Shown here: piece by piece, positions 24,809 to 31,886 of the stretch
Layout of the letters: every line of letters begins with the position of its first letter
Numbering within the stretch: the stretch's first letter is position 1
Assembly: GCA_965230015.1 (NCBI GenBank)
Contig: CBDDKF010000009.1
Location: 62,001-126,000, forward strand
Source of the DNA: JABSQH01 sp965230015
Lineage (GTDB): Bacteria > Actinomycetota > Acidimicrobiia > Acidimicrobiales > Ilumatobacteraceae
Direction: 5' to 3'
Length of the DNA stretch: 64,000 nucleotides
Notes under the pieces: generated by a model
What the model saw: the letters and a program-made list of their open reading frames with translations, nothing else
What the model was told of the DNA's origin: nothing
Databases searched by the model: none
Made by a program: the position numbers and the translations under genes

Positions 24809-26229
24809 CCGCCCAAACCGCCCGTCGGCGTCGTCGCACCGTGGTGGTCGGGGTGCTCGCCGTCGTCCTCGTGCTGGCTGCGGTCGGCGGGTTTCTCGTC
24901 GGCTTGGTCACCCTCTCGAATTCCGAGGAAGGCGAGGCGGTGGGGATCGACGAGCGGCCGCGCATCGAACTGCCGAACACGCCCAACGGTTTGCTCGTGG
25001 TGCAGGGTGTCGATGGCGAGTTGGCGTCGTTGGCAGTGGCCACCCTGTTGCCGCAGGGGCCGGGCGGCTCGCTGGCGACCGTGCCGACCAACGCCGATCT
25101 CAACGCCGGGTTCGGTGACGAACCGCGTACGGTCGCCGCAGCATGGGACGAGCTCGACCCAACCGATGTGACGCAGCTCGATGCGTTCGCCCTCGATGTC
25201 GGGGCGATGCTCTCGATCTCGATCGACCAGGTCGGCGTGTACGACCGTCCGTCGCTCACTGCGGCGTTGGCGCCGATCGATGAGATCGAGGTCACGTTGC
25301 CCATCGCAGTGCTCGACAGCGACGCCATTGGTTCCGGCGTGGTGAGCGAGGAGGGCGAGCAAACCCTGCGGCGCAGTGAAGCCGTCGATGCGCTGGTGGC
25401 CGTCGACGCCTTCTTGTCGCCGGTCGACCAGCACGCGCTCGATGTGGCGGTGTGGACCGCCCTCGCTGCGGCGGCTCCGGTCGAGGGTGCTGGTGCTGGT
25501 GACGGCGCGGAGGCCGACGATGCGCAGGTGGCGCCGGCAACGTTCGACGATCTGCTCGATCGGCTGCTCGCAGGCCCGGTCGTCGTGCGCGACTTGGCGC
25601 TCGCCGAGGTGCTGGCGTCGCCGTTCGACGATCCCGGCGGCGAAGTGGCCGTGATCGACCGTCGCGACGCACTCCTGGTGTTCGGGCAGGTGTCGCCCTC
25701 CAGGGTCCTCACGCCCAACGCAGCGCTGACGTTCCGGATCGTGTCGGATATCACCGAGGGGCAGCTCGCCGCGAGCGAGGCGAGGTTCGAGTCGATCCCC
25801 GAGATGATGCGCAACCTGATCGGCGAGCTGCTGTTCTTCCAATCCAACCCGGTGTCGATCGACAGCGTGCCCGAGGGAGAGGAGGGCGCCCCCGTCGTGA
25901 CCCGTGTCGAGGTGGCCCAAGAGCAGTTCCTCGACGACGTCGAAGAGCTGTCGGCGCTGGTGTTCGGTGAGTCGGAGGTGGTCCTGGCCGACGAGGTGAT
26001 CGACGGCATCGACGTCGTCGTCACGCTCGGCACCGGGTACCTCGACTTCCGCGTGGCGGTCGATGCTGGCGAGATCGTGGTGGAGAACCCGGCGGCCGTC
26101 GACGACACCGTTGTGGATGACGCAAACGGCACCGACGCGGACGATGCTGCCGTGGACGACGCCGACTCGACAATGACGGAGAGCACCGAGCTGGCGGACG
26201 AGCAGTCAGGGGAGTCGGTCGATGGCTGA
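24805..26229 (+). CDS. Membrane-anchored extracytoplasmic protein between nadD and rsfS
   Basis: 474 residues. Arg-rich cytoplasmic start (ARRRRRT), one membrane segment near residues 13-36 (VVVGVLAVVLVLAAVGGFLVGLV), then a large exported domain and an acidic, Asp/Thr-rich tail. In many actinobacteria this slot holds an LCP (LytR-CpsA-Psr) or LytR-C protein. Some features fit a diverged LCP domain (PNGLLVVQGVDGELASLAVATLLP, PTNADLNAGF), but the catalytic Arg/Asp pattern of active LCP phosphotransferases is not evident. Overlaps nadD by four bases and rsfS by eight, so it is strictly coupled. Role inferred only: cell-envelope function. Confidence 0.75.
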   Translation: MTAQTARRRRRTVVVGVLAVVLVLAAVGGFLVGLVTLSNSEEGEAVGIDERPRIELPNTPNGLLVVQGVDGELASLAVATLLPQGPGGSLATVPTNADLNAGFGDEPRTVAAAWDELDPTDVTQLDAFALDVGAMLSISIDQVGVYDRPSLTAALAPIDEIEVTLPIAVLDSDAIGSGVVSEEGEQTLRRSEAVDALVAVDAFLSPVDQHALDVAVWTALAAAAPVEGAGAGDGAEADDAQVAPATFDDLLDRLLAGPVVVRDLALAEVLASPFDDPGGEVAVIDRRDALLVFGQVSPSRVLTPNAALTFRIVSDITEGQLAASEARFESIPEMMRNLIGELLFFQSNPVSIDSVPEGEEGAPVVTRVEVAQEQFLDDVEELSALVFGESEVVLADEVIDGIDVVVTLGTGYLDFRVAVDAGEIVVENPAAVDDTVVDDANGTDADDAAVDDADSTMTESTELADEQSGESVDG

Positions 26230-26617
26230 GCGCGACGAATCACGTGATCTGGCGCTGCTGGCGGCGCGAGTCGCCGACGACAGAAAGGCCGACGACATCG
26301 TCGTGCTCGATGTGGGCGAGGTCTTGGCGATCACCGGGTACTTCGTGGTGGCGTCGGCATCGAACCCCCGATTGGTGCGCACCGTTGCCGAGTCGATCGA
26401 AGAGGCGACCAAACTCGAACTCGACCGTGCGCCAGCGCGCGTCGAGGGCTTGCGTGAGCAGCAATGGGTGCTGCTCGACTTTGGCGACGTGGTGGTCCAC
26501 GTGTTCCTGGCGTCGGTGCGCGAGTTCTACGAGATCGAGCGCCTGTACCTCGATGTCGACCGCGTCGACTGGCGCGAGGACTCCGTTGCCGGCACGCCGG
26601 ACGGCACCGACACGTAG
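26222..26617 (+). CDS. rsfS: Ribosomal silencing factor RsfS
   Basis: 131-residue RsfS/YbeB/Iojap protein. Binds ribosomal protein L14 and blocks joining of the subunits when nutrients are scarce. Motifs: RKADDIVVLDVGEVLAITGYFVVASASNPRLV-type start, RVEGLREQQWVLLDFGDVVVHVF (family signature W-x-LLD-x-GD-VVHVF) and REFYEIERLY. Immediately downstream of nadD and the membrane protein, with overlapping start. Confidence 0.95.
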   Translation: MAERDESRDLALLAARVADDRKADDIVVLDVGEVLAITGYFVVASASNPRLVRTVAESIEEATKLELDRAPARVEGLREQQWVLLDFGDVVVHVFLASVREFYEIERLYLDVDRVDWREDSVAGTPDGTDT

Positions 26618-26636
26618 CCCGGACCGCCGAGTCGAT

Positions 26637-26654
26637 CCGGAGCGTTGGCTCCGG
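26637..26654. terminator. Short hairpin between convergent rsfS and TetR genes
   Basis: Perfect 7-bp stem CCGGAGC / GCTCCGG with loop GTTG, 20 bases after the rsfS stop. Probable terminator, weaker than the others in the window. Confidence 0.55.
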
Positions 26655-26723
26655 CACTTGCGCCGGCCGCAGCGTGTGGGCCCCATCGGCGCTGGCCGAG
26701 CACGGGTGGCTCGAGTGCGGTCG

Positions 26724-27323
26724 TCAGTCGGTTGCGGTGAGGAGCGCAGCGGCCGCAGCAGCCAACGCAGTCAGCCGGCGCCGAAACACAGCGATCGACG
26801 GTCGGTCGGACTTCAAACCTGTGGGTGCGAGCGTGAGCAGATCCAAGGCTTCGTTGATCGTGCGCGGCGGCGCGTTGGTGTGACTCCGGAGGAACCCGCG
26901 CACGGCGCGTTGTGCTCGGCGCGTCGCTGCCTGCGCAACGTCTTCCGCGAACTCGTGCTTGGCCTCCATCAGTTCGTCGCCGTGTGCGGTCGCCGCGAGA
27001 AGGGCCCATCCGTCGCCGATCGATCGCTGCAGGTACCCGTCGAGGCGCTGGGCGAGTGATCCATCGGCGTCGAGCGCCGCAATCGATGCGTCGGCCTGAT
27101 CGTCGAGCAGCGCGCCAAACGCTGCGCTGAACAGGTCGGCGCGATCCTCGAAGTACCGGTACAACGCAGGACGCGACACGCCCGCGGCCTCCGCGACATC
27201 GGCCATCGAGGTGCCGCGGTACCCCTGCGACGCGAACACTGGTATCGCTGCGCGTCGAATGGCGTCGATCCGGTGGGCACGGTTCGCGTCCGTACCCGTC
27301 GCGGCAGCCGACGGCGCGGTCAT
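26724..27323 (-). CDS. TetR family transcriptional regulator
   Basis: 199 residues from ATG 27323. N-terminal helix-turn-helix IRRAAIPVFASQGYRGTSMADVAEAAGVSRPALYRYFEDRADLF (about residues 20-62) is standard TetR. The C-terminal domain is alanine-rich and helical with no recognisable ligand family. Divergent from the short-chain dehydrogenase gene across a 116-base gap that contains two equal 26-bp inverted repeats, which are the likely operators for self-control and for control of the dehydrogenase. Confidence 0.92.
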   Translation of the reverse strand: MTAPSAAATGTDANRAHRIDAIRRAAIPVFASQGYRGTSMADVAEAAGVSRPALYRYFEDRADLFSAAFGALLDDQADASIAALDADGSLAQRLDGYLQRSIGDGWALLAATAHGDELMEAKHEFAEDVAQAATRRAQRAVRGFLRSHTNAPPRTINEALDLLTLAPTGLKSDRPSIAVFRRRLTALAAAAAALLTATD

Positions 27324-27333
27324 CGCCAAGAGC

Positions 27334-27397
27334 TTGACAGATTGGCGTCGAAATGTCAGGCTCGCCGGGAACTGACATTCCGGAACGAAAGTGTCAG
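27334..27397. promoter_or_regulatory. Two 26-bp inverted-repeat operators between TetR and SDR genes
   Basis: Site 1 (27334-27359) runs from TTGACAG to ATGTCAG and site 2 (27372-27397) from CTGACAT to GTGTCAG. Both are TGACA/TGTCA inverted repeats with the same outer length of 26 bases, centres 38 bases apart. A further TGTCAG follows at 27401-27406. TetR regulators bind such palindromes, and the position between divergent genes fits. Confidence 0.75.
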
Positions 27398-27439
27398 ACG
27401 TGTCAGAACGACCCCAACCCACTTGAGACAGGAGTCCCC

Positions 27440-28261
27440 ATGAGCGACCGACCGATCGAGAACCGCACCGTGTGCGTCACCGGGGCATCGAGTGGGATCG
27501 GTCGAGCGATCGCCGAACACCTCGGTTCGCTGGGTGCGCACGTCTTCCTCATGGGCCGCACCGCCGAGCCGATGGAGGAGTCGGCCTCGACGATCCAGGC
27601 TGCGGGAGGTACGGCCGACGTGTCGTCATTCGACATCACCGACAGCGCCGCACTGCAAGGGTGGATCCAGGGTGCCGCCGATCGGACCGGACGGCTCGAT
27701 GTGCTGGTGAACAACGCCGGTCTGGGCGACTTCGGCTCGACGATCGTCGACGGCGATCCCGAGATGTGGAAGACGATGCTCGACGTCAACGTGTTGGCGC
27801 TCACGGTGGGCAGCCAGGCCGCAGTGCATGCGATGCGCGCCACGAACTCCCAGGGCAACATCATCAACATCTCGTCGGTTGCGGCGATCCGCCGCGACTC
27901 CGGCGTGTACGGCGCCACCAAACACGCCGTGAACTGCATCAACGCCTCGTTGCGGGCCGAGCTGGAGGACGACCCGATCCGGGTCACGTCGATCATGCCC
28001 GGCGCGTTCGCCACGAACTTCGTGCGGCACGCTCCTCCGTCGGTGATCGAGGGCTTTGCCGCAATGGGTGGGATCGCCGACTTCGAGGTGAACGAGTCGG
28101 GGACGTTCACCCGCGACGAGATCGACCAGGTGCAGTCGGCACTCAACTCTCAAGTGGGCAACGTGCAACACATCGCCAACGCGGTCGAGTTCATCATCAA
28201 TCAACCGATCGAGCTGAACATCGAAGAGCTGGTGATCCGCCCGCAGAAGAGCATCGTGTAG
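27440..28261 (+). CDS. Short-chain dehydrogenase/reductase (SDR)
   Basis: 273-residue NAD(P)-dependent oxidoreductase of the classical SDR family. Cofactor motif VTGASSGIGRAIAEHLG (TGxxxGxG) near residue 14; DVLVNNAGLGDFG (NNAG) near residue 90; catalytic Ser in NIINISSVAAIRRDSG, and YGATK (Y-x3-K) near residue 157. Start at ATG 27440 with an ACAGGAG ribosome site. The long C-terminal part (VNESGTFTRDEIDQVQSALNS) is unusual for small SDRs. Divergent from a TetR gene that probably controls it. Confidence 0.92.
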   Translation: MSDRPIENRTVCVTGASSGIGRAIAEHLGSLGAHVFLMGRTAEPMEESASTIQAAGGTADVSSFDITDSAALQGWIQGAADRTGRLDVLVNNAGLGDFGSTIVDGDPEMWKTMLDVNVLALTVGSQAAVHAMRATNSQGNIINISSVAAIRRDSGVYGATKHAVNCINASLRAELEDDPIRVTSIMPGAFATNFVRHAPPSVIEGFAAMGGIADFEVNESGTFTRDEIDQVQSALNSQVGNVQHIANAVEFIINQPIELNIEELVIRPQKSIV

Positions 28262-28279
28262 CTCAGGCGTGTGTCGGCG

Positions 28280-28717
28280 CTACGGCGTGAAGCCGGGCGG
28301 GGCGAGTTCGAAGTGCTTGAACTCGAACCCAGGCGTCACCGTGCAGCCGACGAGCGTCCAGTCGCCGAGTGGTTCTGCCGACTGCCAATGGTGGGGGAGC
28401 ACGACTGCTTGGGGCTGATGGCCGTCGCTCTCGCCGTCGTGCAGGCTGCCCAGCGTGGTCGTAGTGATCTCGCCGCGTGCGGGGTCGGCCACATGGAGCT
28501 GGAGTGGGGCGCCGCTGTGGAAGTGCCAGATCTCTGTGGCGTCGATGCGATGCCAGTGCGAGCGCTCTCCGGCGGCGAGTAGAAAGATGATCGAGCTCCC
28601 GATGTCGCGGCCGTCGCGGCCCTTCTGCCCGCGCCACAACTCCCGGTAGTGCCCACCCTCGGGATGCGGGTGCATCTCGAAGCGTTTGATGATGTGTTGT
28701 GCCGTCGGATCGCTCAT
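28280..28717 (-). CDS. Cupin, DUF985 family
   Basis: 145 residues from ATG 28717. RmlC-like cupin of the DUF985 group: MHPHPEGGHYRELWRG, SSIIFLLAAGERSHWHRIDATEIWHFHSGAPLQL, GCTVTPGFEFKHFEL. Metal-binding His and Glu are in SHWHRIDATEIWHFH. Soluble; substrate unknown. Convergent with the SDR gene and directly beside tRNA-Ala. Confidence 0.88.
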   Translation of the reverse strand: MSDPTAQHIIKRFEMHPHPEGGHYRELWRGQKGRDGRDIGSSIIFLLAAGERSHWHRIDATEIWHFHSGAPLQLHVADPARGEITTTTLGSLHDGESDGHQPQAVVLPHHWQSAEPLGDWTLVGCTVTPGFEFKHFELAPPGFTP

Positions 28718-28809
28718 CGTCACCTCCGCAGCCTGGCATGCCGCGAACGCCGGTTGGAGGCCTCTGCGGCGAGGGGTAGATTCGAGGGCTGCCGCGATGG
28801 CGACATCTC

Positions 28810-28885
28810 GGGGCTATAGCTCAGTTGGTAGAGCGCTTCCATGGCATGGAAGAGGTCAGGAGTTCGATTCTCCTTAGCTCCACCA
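28810..28885 (+). tRNA. tRNA-Ala (GGC), CCA encoded
   Basis: Cloverleaf read by eye: acceptor GGGGCTA pairs with TAGCTCC (one G-U); D arm GCTC-AGTTGGTA-GAGC; anticodon stem CTTCC / GGAAG with loop ATGGCAT, anticodon GGC; T arm with GTTCGATTC; discriminator A and encoded CCA (28883-28885). This is a common type of integration target, and the DNA to its right changes character. Confidence 0.95.
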
Positions 28886-29104
28886 CGAAGCCCCAGCTCA
28901 GCAGAGTTACTGCTGTGCTTGACTCGCCGGTCGCAGCAGATCGGGGACCTTAACGGGGACCTTGAGCATGAGCGGTTGAGTGAAGCCTTCTTCGAGTGGT
29001 TTGTCCGGCGCATCTGCGGTCGGCATCGTCGACTCGGCCCCCCCCTCAAAGACTTCGCACCTCGCTCACGCGCGTACGCGACGTGCGCGTGGAGGGTGGG
29101 GTGA

Positions 29105-29371
29105 ATGGGCATGAGCGAGGTTGAGGACGTCAACGATCTGCGACGCGACGGTGGACTCGATCGAGATGCCGATGGACGTCGACTTCTCACGGTGGTAGAC
29201 GCAGCGGCGTTTTTGGCTGTTAGCCGCGGCGTGGTCTACAAGCTTCTCGGCTCGGGAGCTCTTGCGTCGGTTCGTATCGGCCGGTGCCGTCGGATTCCGC
29301 TTGCTGAGCTTCGTCGCTTCGTCGACGCCGCCGTTGGTGTTGAGAGTTCTATCGGTGCTGCGGGCTCATAG
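29105..29371 (+). CDS. Excisionase-like helix-turn-helix protein
   Basis: 88 residues. The core LLTVVDAAAFLAVSRGVVYKLLGSGALASVRIGRCRRIPLAELRRFVD (residues 28-75) is a MerR/Xis-type winged helix of the excisionase family (HTH_17). Ribosome site GGAGG at 29091. It lies 220 bases after tRNA-Ala. Such proteins direct recombination or regulate plasmid and island genes. No integrase gene is found next to it; one may lie outside the window. Confidence 0.82.
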   Translation: MGMSEVEDVNDLRRDGGLDRDADGRRLLTVVDAAAFLAVSRGVVYKLLGSGALASVRIGRCRRIPLAELRRFVDAAVGVESSIGAAGS

Positions 29372-29430
29372 CGATTGGCGAGGCTTCGAACTGAGTGAGG
29401 ATCGAGTCCTGCAGCAGTGGAGCGAACGAG

Positions 29431-31737
29431 CTACGGGCGTTGGTTGCCCGAGGTGAGCTGCTGGTAGGTGGTCTGGGTTTCTGGTGCTGGTTGGCAGTCG
29501 AGGGCGTCGAGCCGTGCGTTGAGTTCGCGGAATACGTCGTGGACTGCGCTTGGGCCGTTGGTTCGGTACTCGAGTTGCATCAGTAGTCGGTAGAGCCCTT
29601 CGTGGAGGGGCACGCCACGCAACCCTGCTGTGAGTGCCTGACGTGCGGTGAAGAGATCGTCTTCCTCGGTTGCCAGTTCGTGCAGGTGTATGGCTGCTTC
29701 GACGATGCGCTCGTTGAGGCGGTGGTCGATGTCGGCCCAGTGGTAGCCGTCGTCGTCGAAGGGTTGCCCGGCGACGAGGTCGAGTGCTTCTTGGAGTAGG
29801 TCGATGGCTTGGTTCGACGACACGTCGTGGGAGCGGTCGAGTAGGTCGTCGAAGCGGTCGAGGTCGGTGCGCACCGAGTCGTGGAGGGTGATCCCTTCCG
29901 GTGTGGCCAGCGAGACGAGCGGCTCGCCGCTGGCCGTGGTACCGAGGGCGGCGCGTAGTTCGGACAGCTTGTTGGAGATGGTCTTGCGGTCTCGGGCGGC
30001 GCCGGCCCAGACCGTGTTGCGGATGCGGCTGATGGACACCGGTGAGTGCTGGCACGCCAGGTAGCAGAGGAGTCGGAGTGTCATGCCGCGGATCTCTGGG
30101 TATCCGTCGGCTCGTGGTTGGCCGAACAGTCGCACCATCACGGCGTCGACTGGCGCCGCCGAGTCGACGTGGCCGTCGGTTCCTGGTTCGTGCAGGTCGG
30201 CTTCGGCGCCGAACGTGGCGACCGATTGGTCGTCGGTGTTGTTGGTCTTGTCGCCGCGTTGATCCGAGCCGACGAGCGCCACGGCGTGGTCGATGTAGGT
30301 GCGGATCGGTGGGTTTGCGACGTTCGTTGGGCGCGGCGCCGACGTTCCCGCGGCGACGATCTGGAGTGGTTGTCCGGCGAGACCTGTGAGGTTGGCGGTG
30401 CCGTCGTTGCGGATCTCGAGTTGTGCTCTAGTTCCGGTGACCTTGCTGGTGGCGACGGCACCGGTGCCGTGGCCGGGTGCGACGGCGCTTGCGATGCGTT
30501 GTTGGTCTCCGGGTTGTACATCGAACCCGACGACGGCCACAACGATCGGAGTCGTTGGCAGGGGGTTGGGTCCGAGACGGCGGTGGAACAGGGCGGCGTC
30601 GTCGCCGATGCCGTGTCGCGCGGCAGTGGATGTGGCGGTGAGCGCCTGGACGGCATCGGTCGGCCCGGCTCGTCTGACGTGCTGGTGTTTGCGGGCTTGG
30701 GTGTCGAGGCCGACTGCGTAGACGGCTGCATCAGAGAGTGCGCTGTCGTTGCCGAGGTCGGTGATGATTGAGGCGAGCAGCGCTTCGACCCGCTGCCGGG
30801 GACCGGTGATCGCCAACGGTCCGATGTGTTCGAGGTCGACGAGCAGCTGCCGGTTCTCGCGCCAGCCGACGGTGACGAGTCCGGGCATCGGGCAGGGCCG
30901 GTCGGTGAGCGGTGTGGGTTCGTCGAGATCGTGGAGGCTCCTCCACGACCAGCCGCCGTCGGTTGCCTCCCACGGTAGTGGTGCTGTCTGGACCGGCCGA
31001 TCCCAGAGCACCTCGATCCCGCTCCCGTGGTCGAGTTCCACGGCGAGAGGAACTGCCTGGTGGACGCGAGGGTCGATCGTGGCGGCCAACGCGGCCAACT
31101 CGACCGCAGCCCACTCGGCGAAGGGCAGGTCGCCTGCCGCCACGACTGATTGCCCCGGTTGTGCGGCGGGCGAAGAACACCGGACATCGGGAGGCGTGCG
31201 CACGGTGTGGGGTCTTGGGTCGTCGGTGCTGGAGGGGTCCGGTGGTGTCGACTGCCCCTCCCGTCGCCGTCGGCGGGCGGCGAACACAGTGCCGGCGATC
31301 AGCACGAGGGCGACACTGGCGAACAGCGACGACGCCCAGCGCGTCCACCATGGTTGTGTGCCGTAGGGCCCGGACGACGGTGGGCCTGGCTGTGCGGGCG
31401 TCGAGATCGCCGCCCGTGCGCCCTCGGTGTCGTCGAGGCCGGGGGAGCGCGAGCTGTGAGCTTGAGTTGTGGACGGATTCGGCGGACGGGTGGGCGGTGC
31501 TGCGGTGGTTGTCGGGATTGCGGTCGTTGTGGGTAGGCGCGGCGTTGACGGCGGGTCGGGTTCTACGGTGTCTAAGAGGTCGGCGATGTGGTCGACGATC
31601 GAGTCCGAGCCCCGTCCCGTCGTGCCCACAGGCGGTGTCGCAATCGCCGATGTGGCGACGACCGCGATCAAGACGAGAATCAGTGGCATTGCCCAGCGGC
31701 AGGCTGCGCGCTTGGAGCGGGTAGGAGGAGTCGGCAT
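29431..31737 (-). CDS. Membrane-anchored protein with C-terminal BTAD (SARP-like) domain
   Basis: 768 residues from ATG 31737. N-terminal hydrophobic segment near residues 15-36 (MPLILVLIAVVATSAIA), Pro/Thr-rich linker, second membrane segment near residues 130-150 (ASSLFASVALVLIAGTVFAA) followed by RRRRR, then a large cytoplasmic part. The last 230 residues resemble the DNA-binding and BTAD domains of SARP/AfsR regulators: MVRLFGQPRADGYPEIRGMTLRLLCYLACQ, VWAGAARDRKTISNKLSELRAALG, then TPR-like helices (AIDLLQEALDLVAGQPF, HELATEEDDLFTARQAL). Two membrane passes put both ends inside. A regulator tied to the membrane is suggested. Divergent from the S1C protease with a shared inverted repeat. 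Confidence 0.85.
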   Translation of the reverse strand: MPTPPTRSKRAACRWAMPLILVLIAVVATSAIATPPVGTTGRGSDSIVDHIADLLDTVEPDPPSTPRLPTTTAIPTTTAAPPTRPPNPSTTQAHSSRSPGLDDTEGARAAISTPAQPGPPSSGPYGTQPWWTRWASSLFASVALVLIAGTVFAARRRRREGQSTPPDPSSTDDPRPHTVRTPPDVRCSSPAAQPGQSVVAAGDLPFAEWAAVELAALAATIDPRVHQAVPLAVELDHGSGIEVLWDRPVQTAPLPWEATDGGWSWRSLHDLDEPTPLTDRPCPMPGLVTVGWRENRQLLVDLEHIGPLAITGPRQRVEALLASIITDLGNDSALSDAAVYAVGLDTQARKHQHVRRAGPTDAVQALTATSTAARHGIGDDAALFHRRLGPNPLPTTPIVVAVVGFDVQPGDQQRIASAVAPGHGTGAVATSKVTGTRAQLEIRNDGTANLTGLAGQPLQIVAAGTSAPRPTNVANPPIRTYIDHAVALVGSDQRGDKTNNTDDQSVATFGAEADLHEPGTDGHVDSAAPVDAVMVRLFGQPRADGYPEIRGMTLRLLCYLACQHSPVSISRIRNTVWAGAARDRKTISNKLSELRAALGTTASGEPLVSLATPEGITLHDSVRTDLDRFDDLLDRSHDVSSNQAIDLLQEALDLVAGQPFDDDGYHWADIDHRLNERIVEAAIHLHELATEEDDLFTARQALTAGLRGVPLHEGLYRLLMQLEYRTNGPSAVHDVFRELNARLDALDCQPAPETQTTYQQLTSGNQRP

Positions 31738-31742
31738 GCCAG

Positions 31743-31850
31743 GTTGGACGCGTTGAACGCTGGTTTCGCCAACTCCGGACAACGGCGTCAGCGAGCTGCG
31801 TGGACTTTCTTGATTCGGTGTTGGCGAAACTGGCGCTGGACGCGTCCAAC
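31743..31850. promoter_or_regulatory. Long inverted repeat between divergent BTAD and protease genes
   Basis: Left arm 31743-31772 (begins GTTGGACGCG, ends TTTCGCCAA) is nearly the reverse complement of 31821-31850 (begins TTGGCGAAAC, ends CGCGTCCAAC); about 25 of 30 positions match. The arms flank about 48 bases and lie just upstream of both starts, so a shared regulator-binding site is likely. Confidence 0.7.
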
Positions 31851-31886
31851 GTGGTGTCCGACTTGATCGGCCTGAGGAGGCCCACC

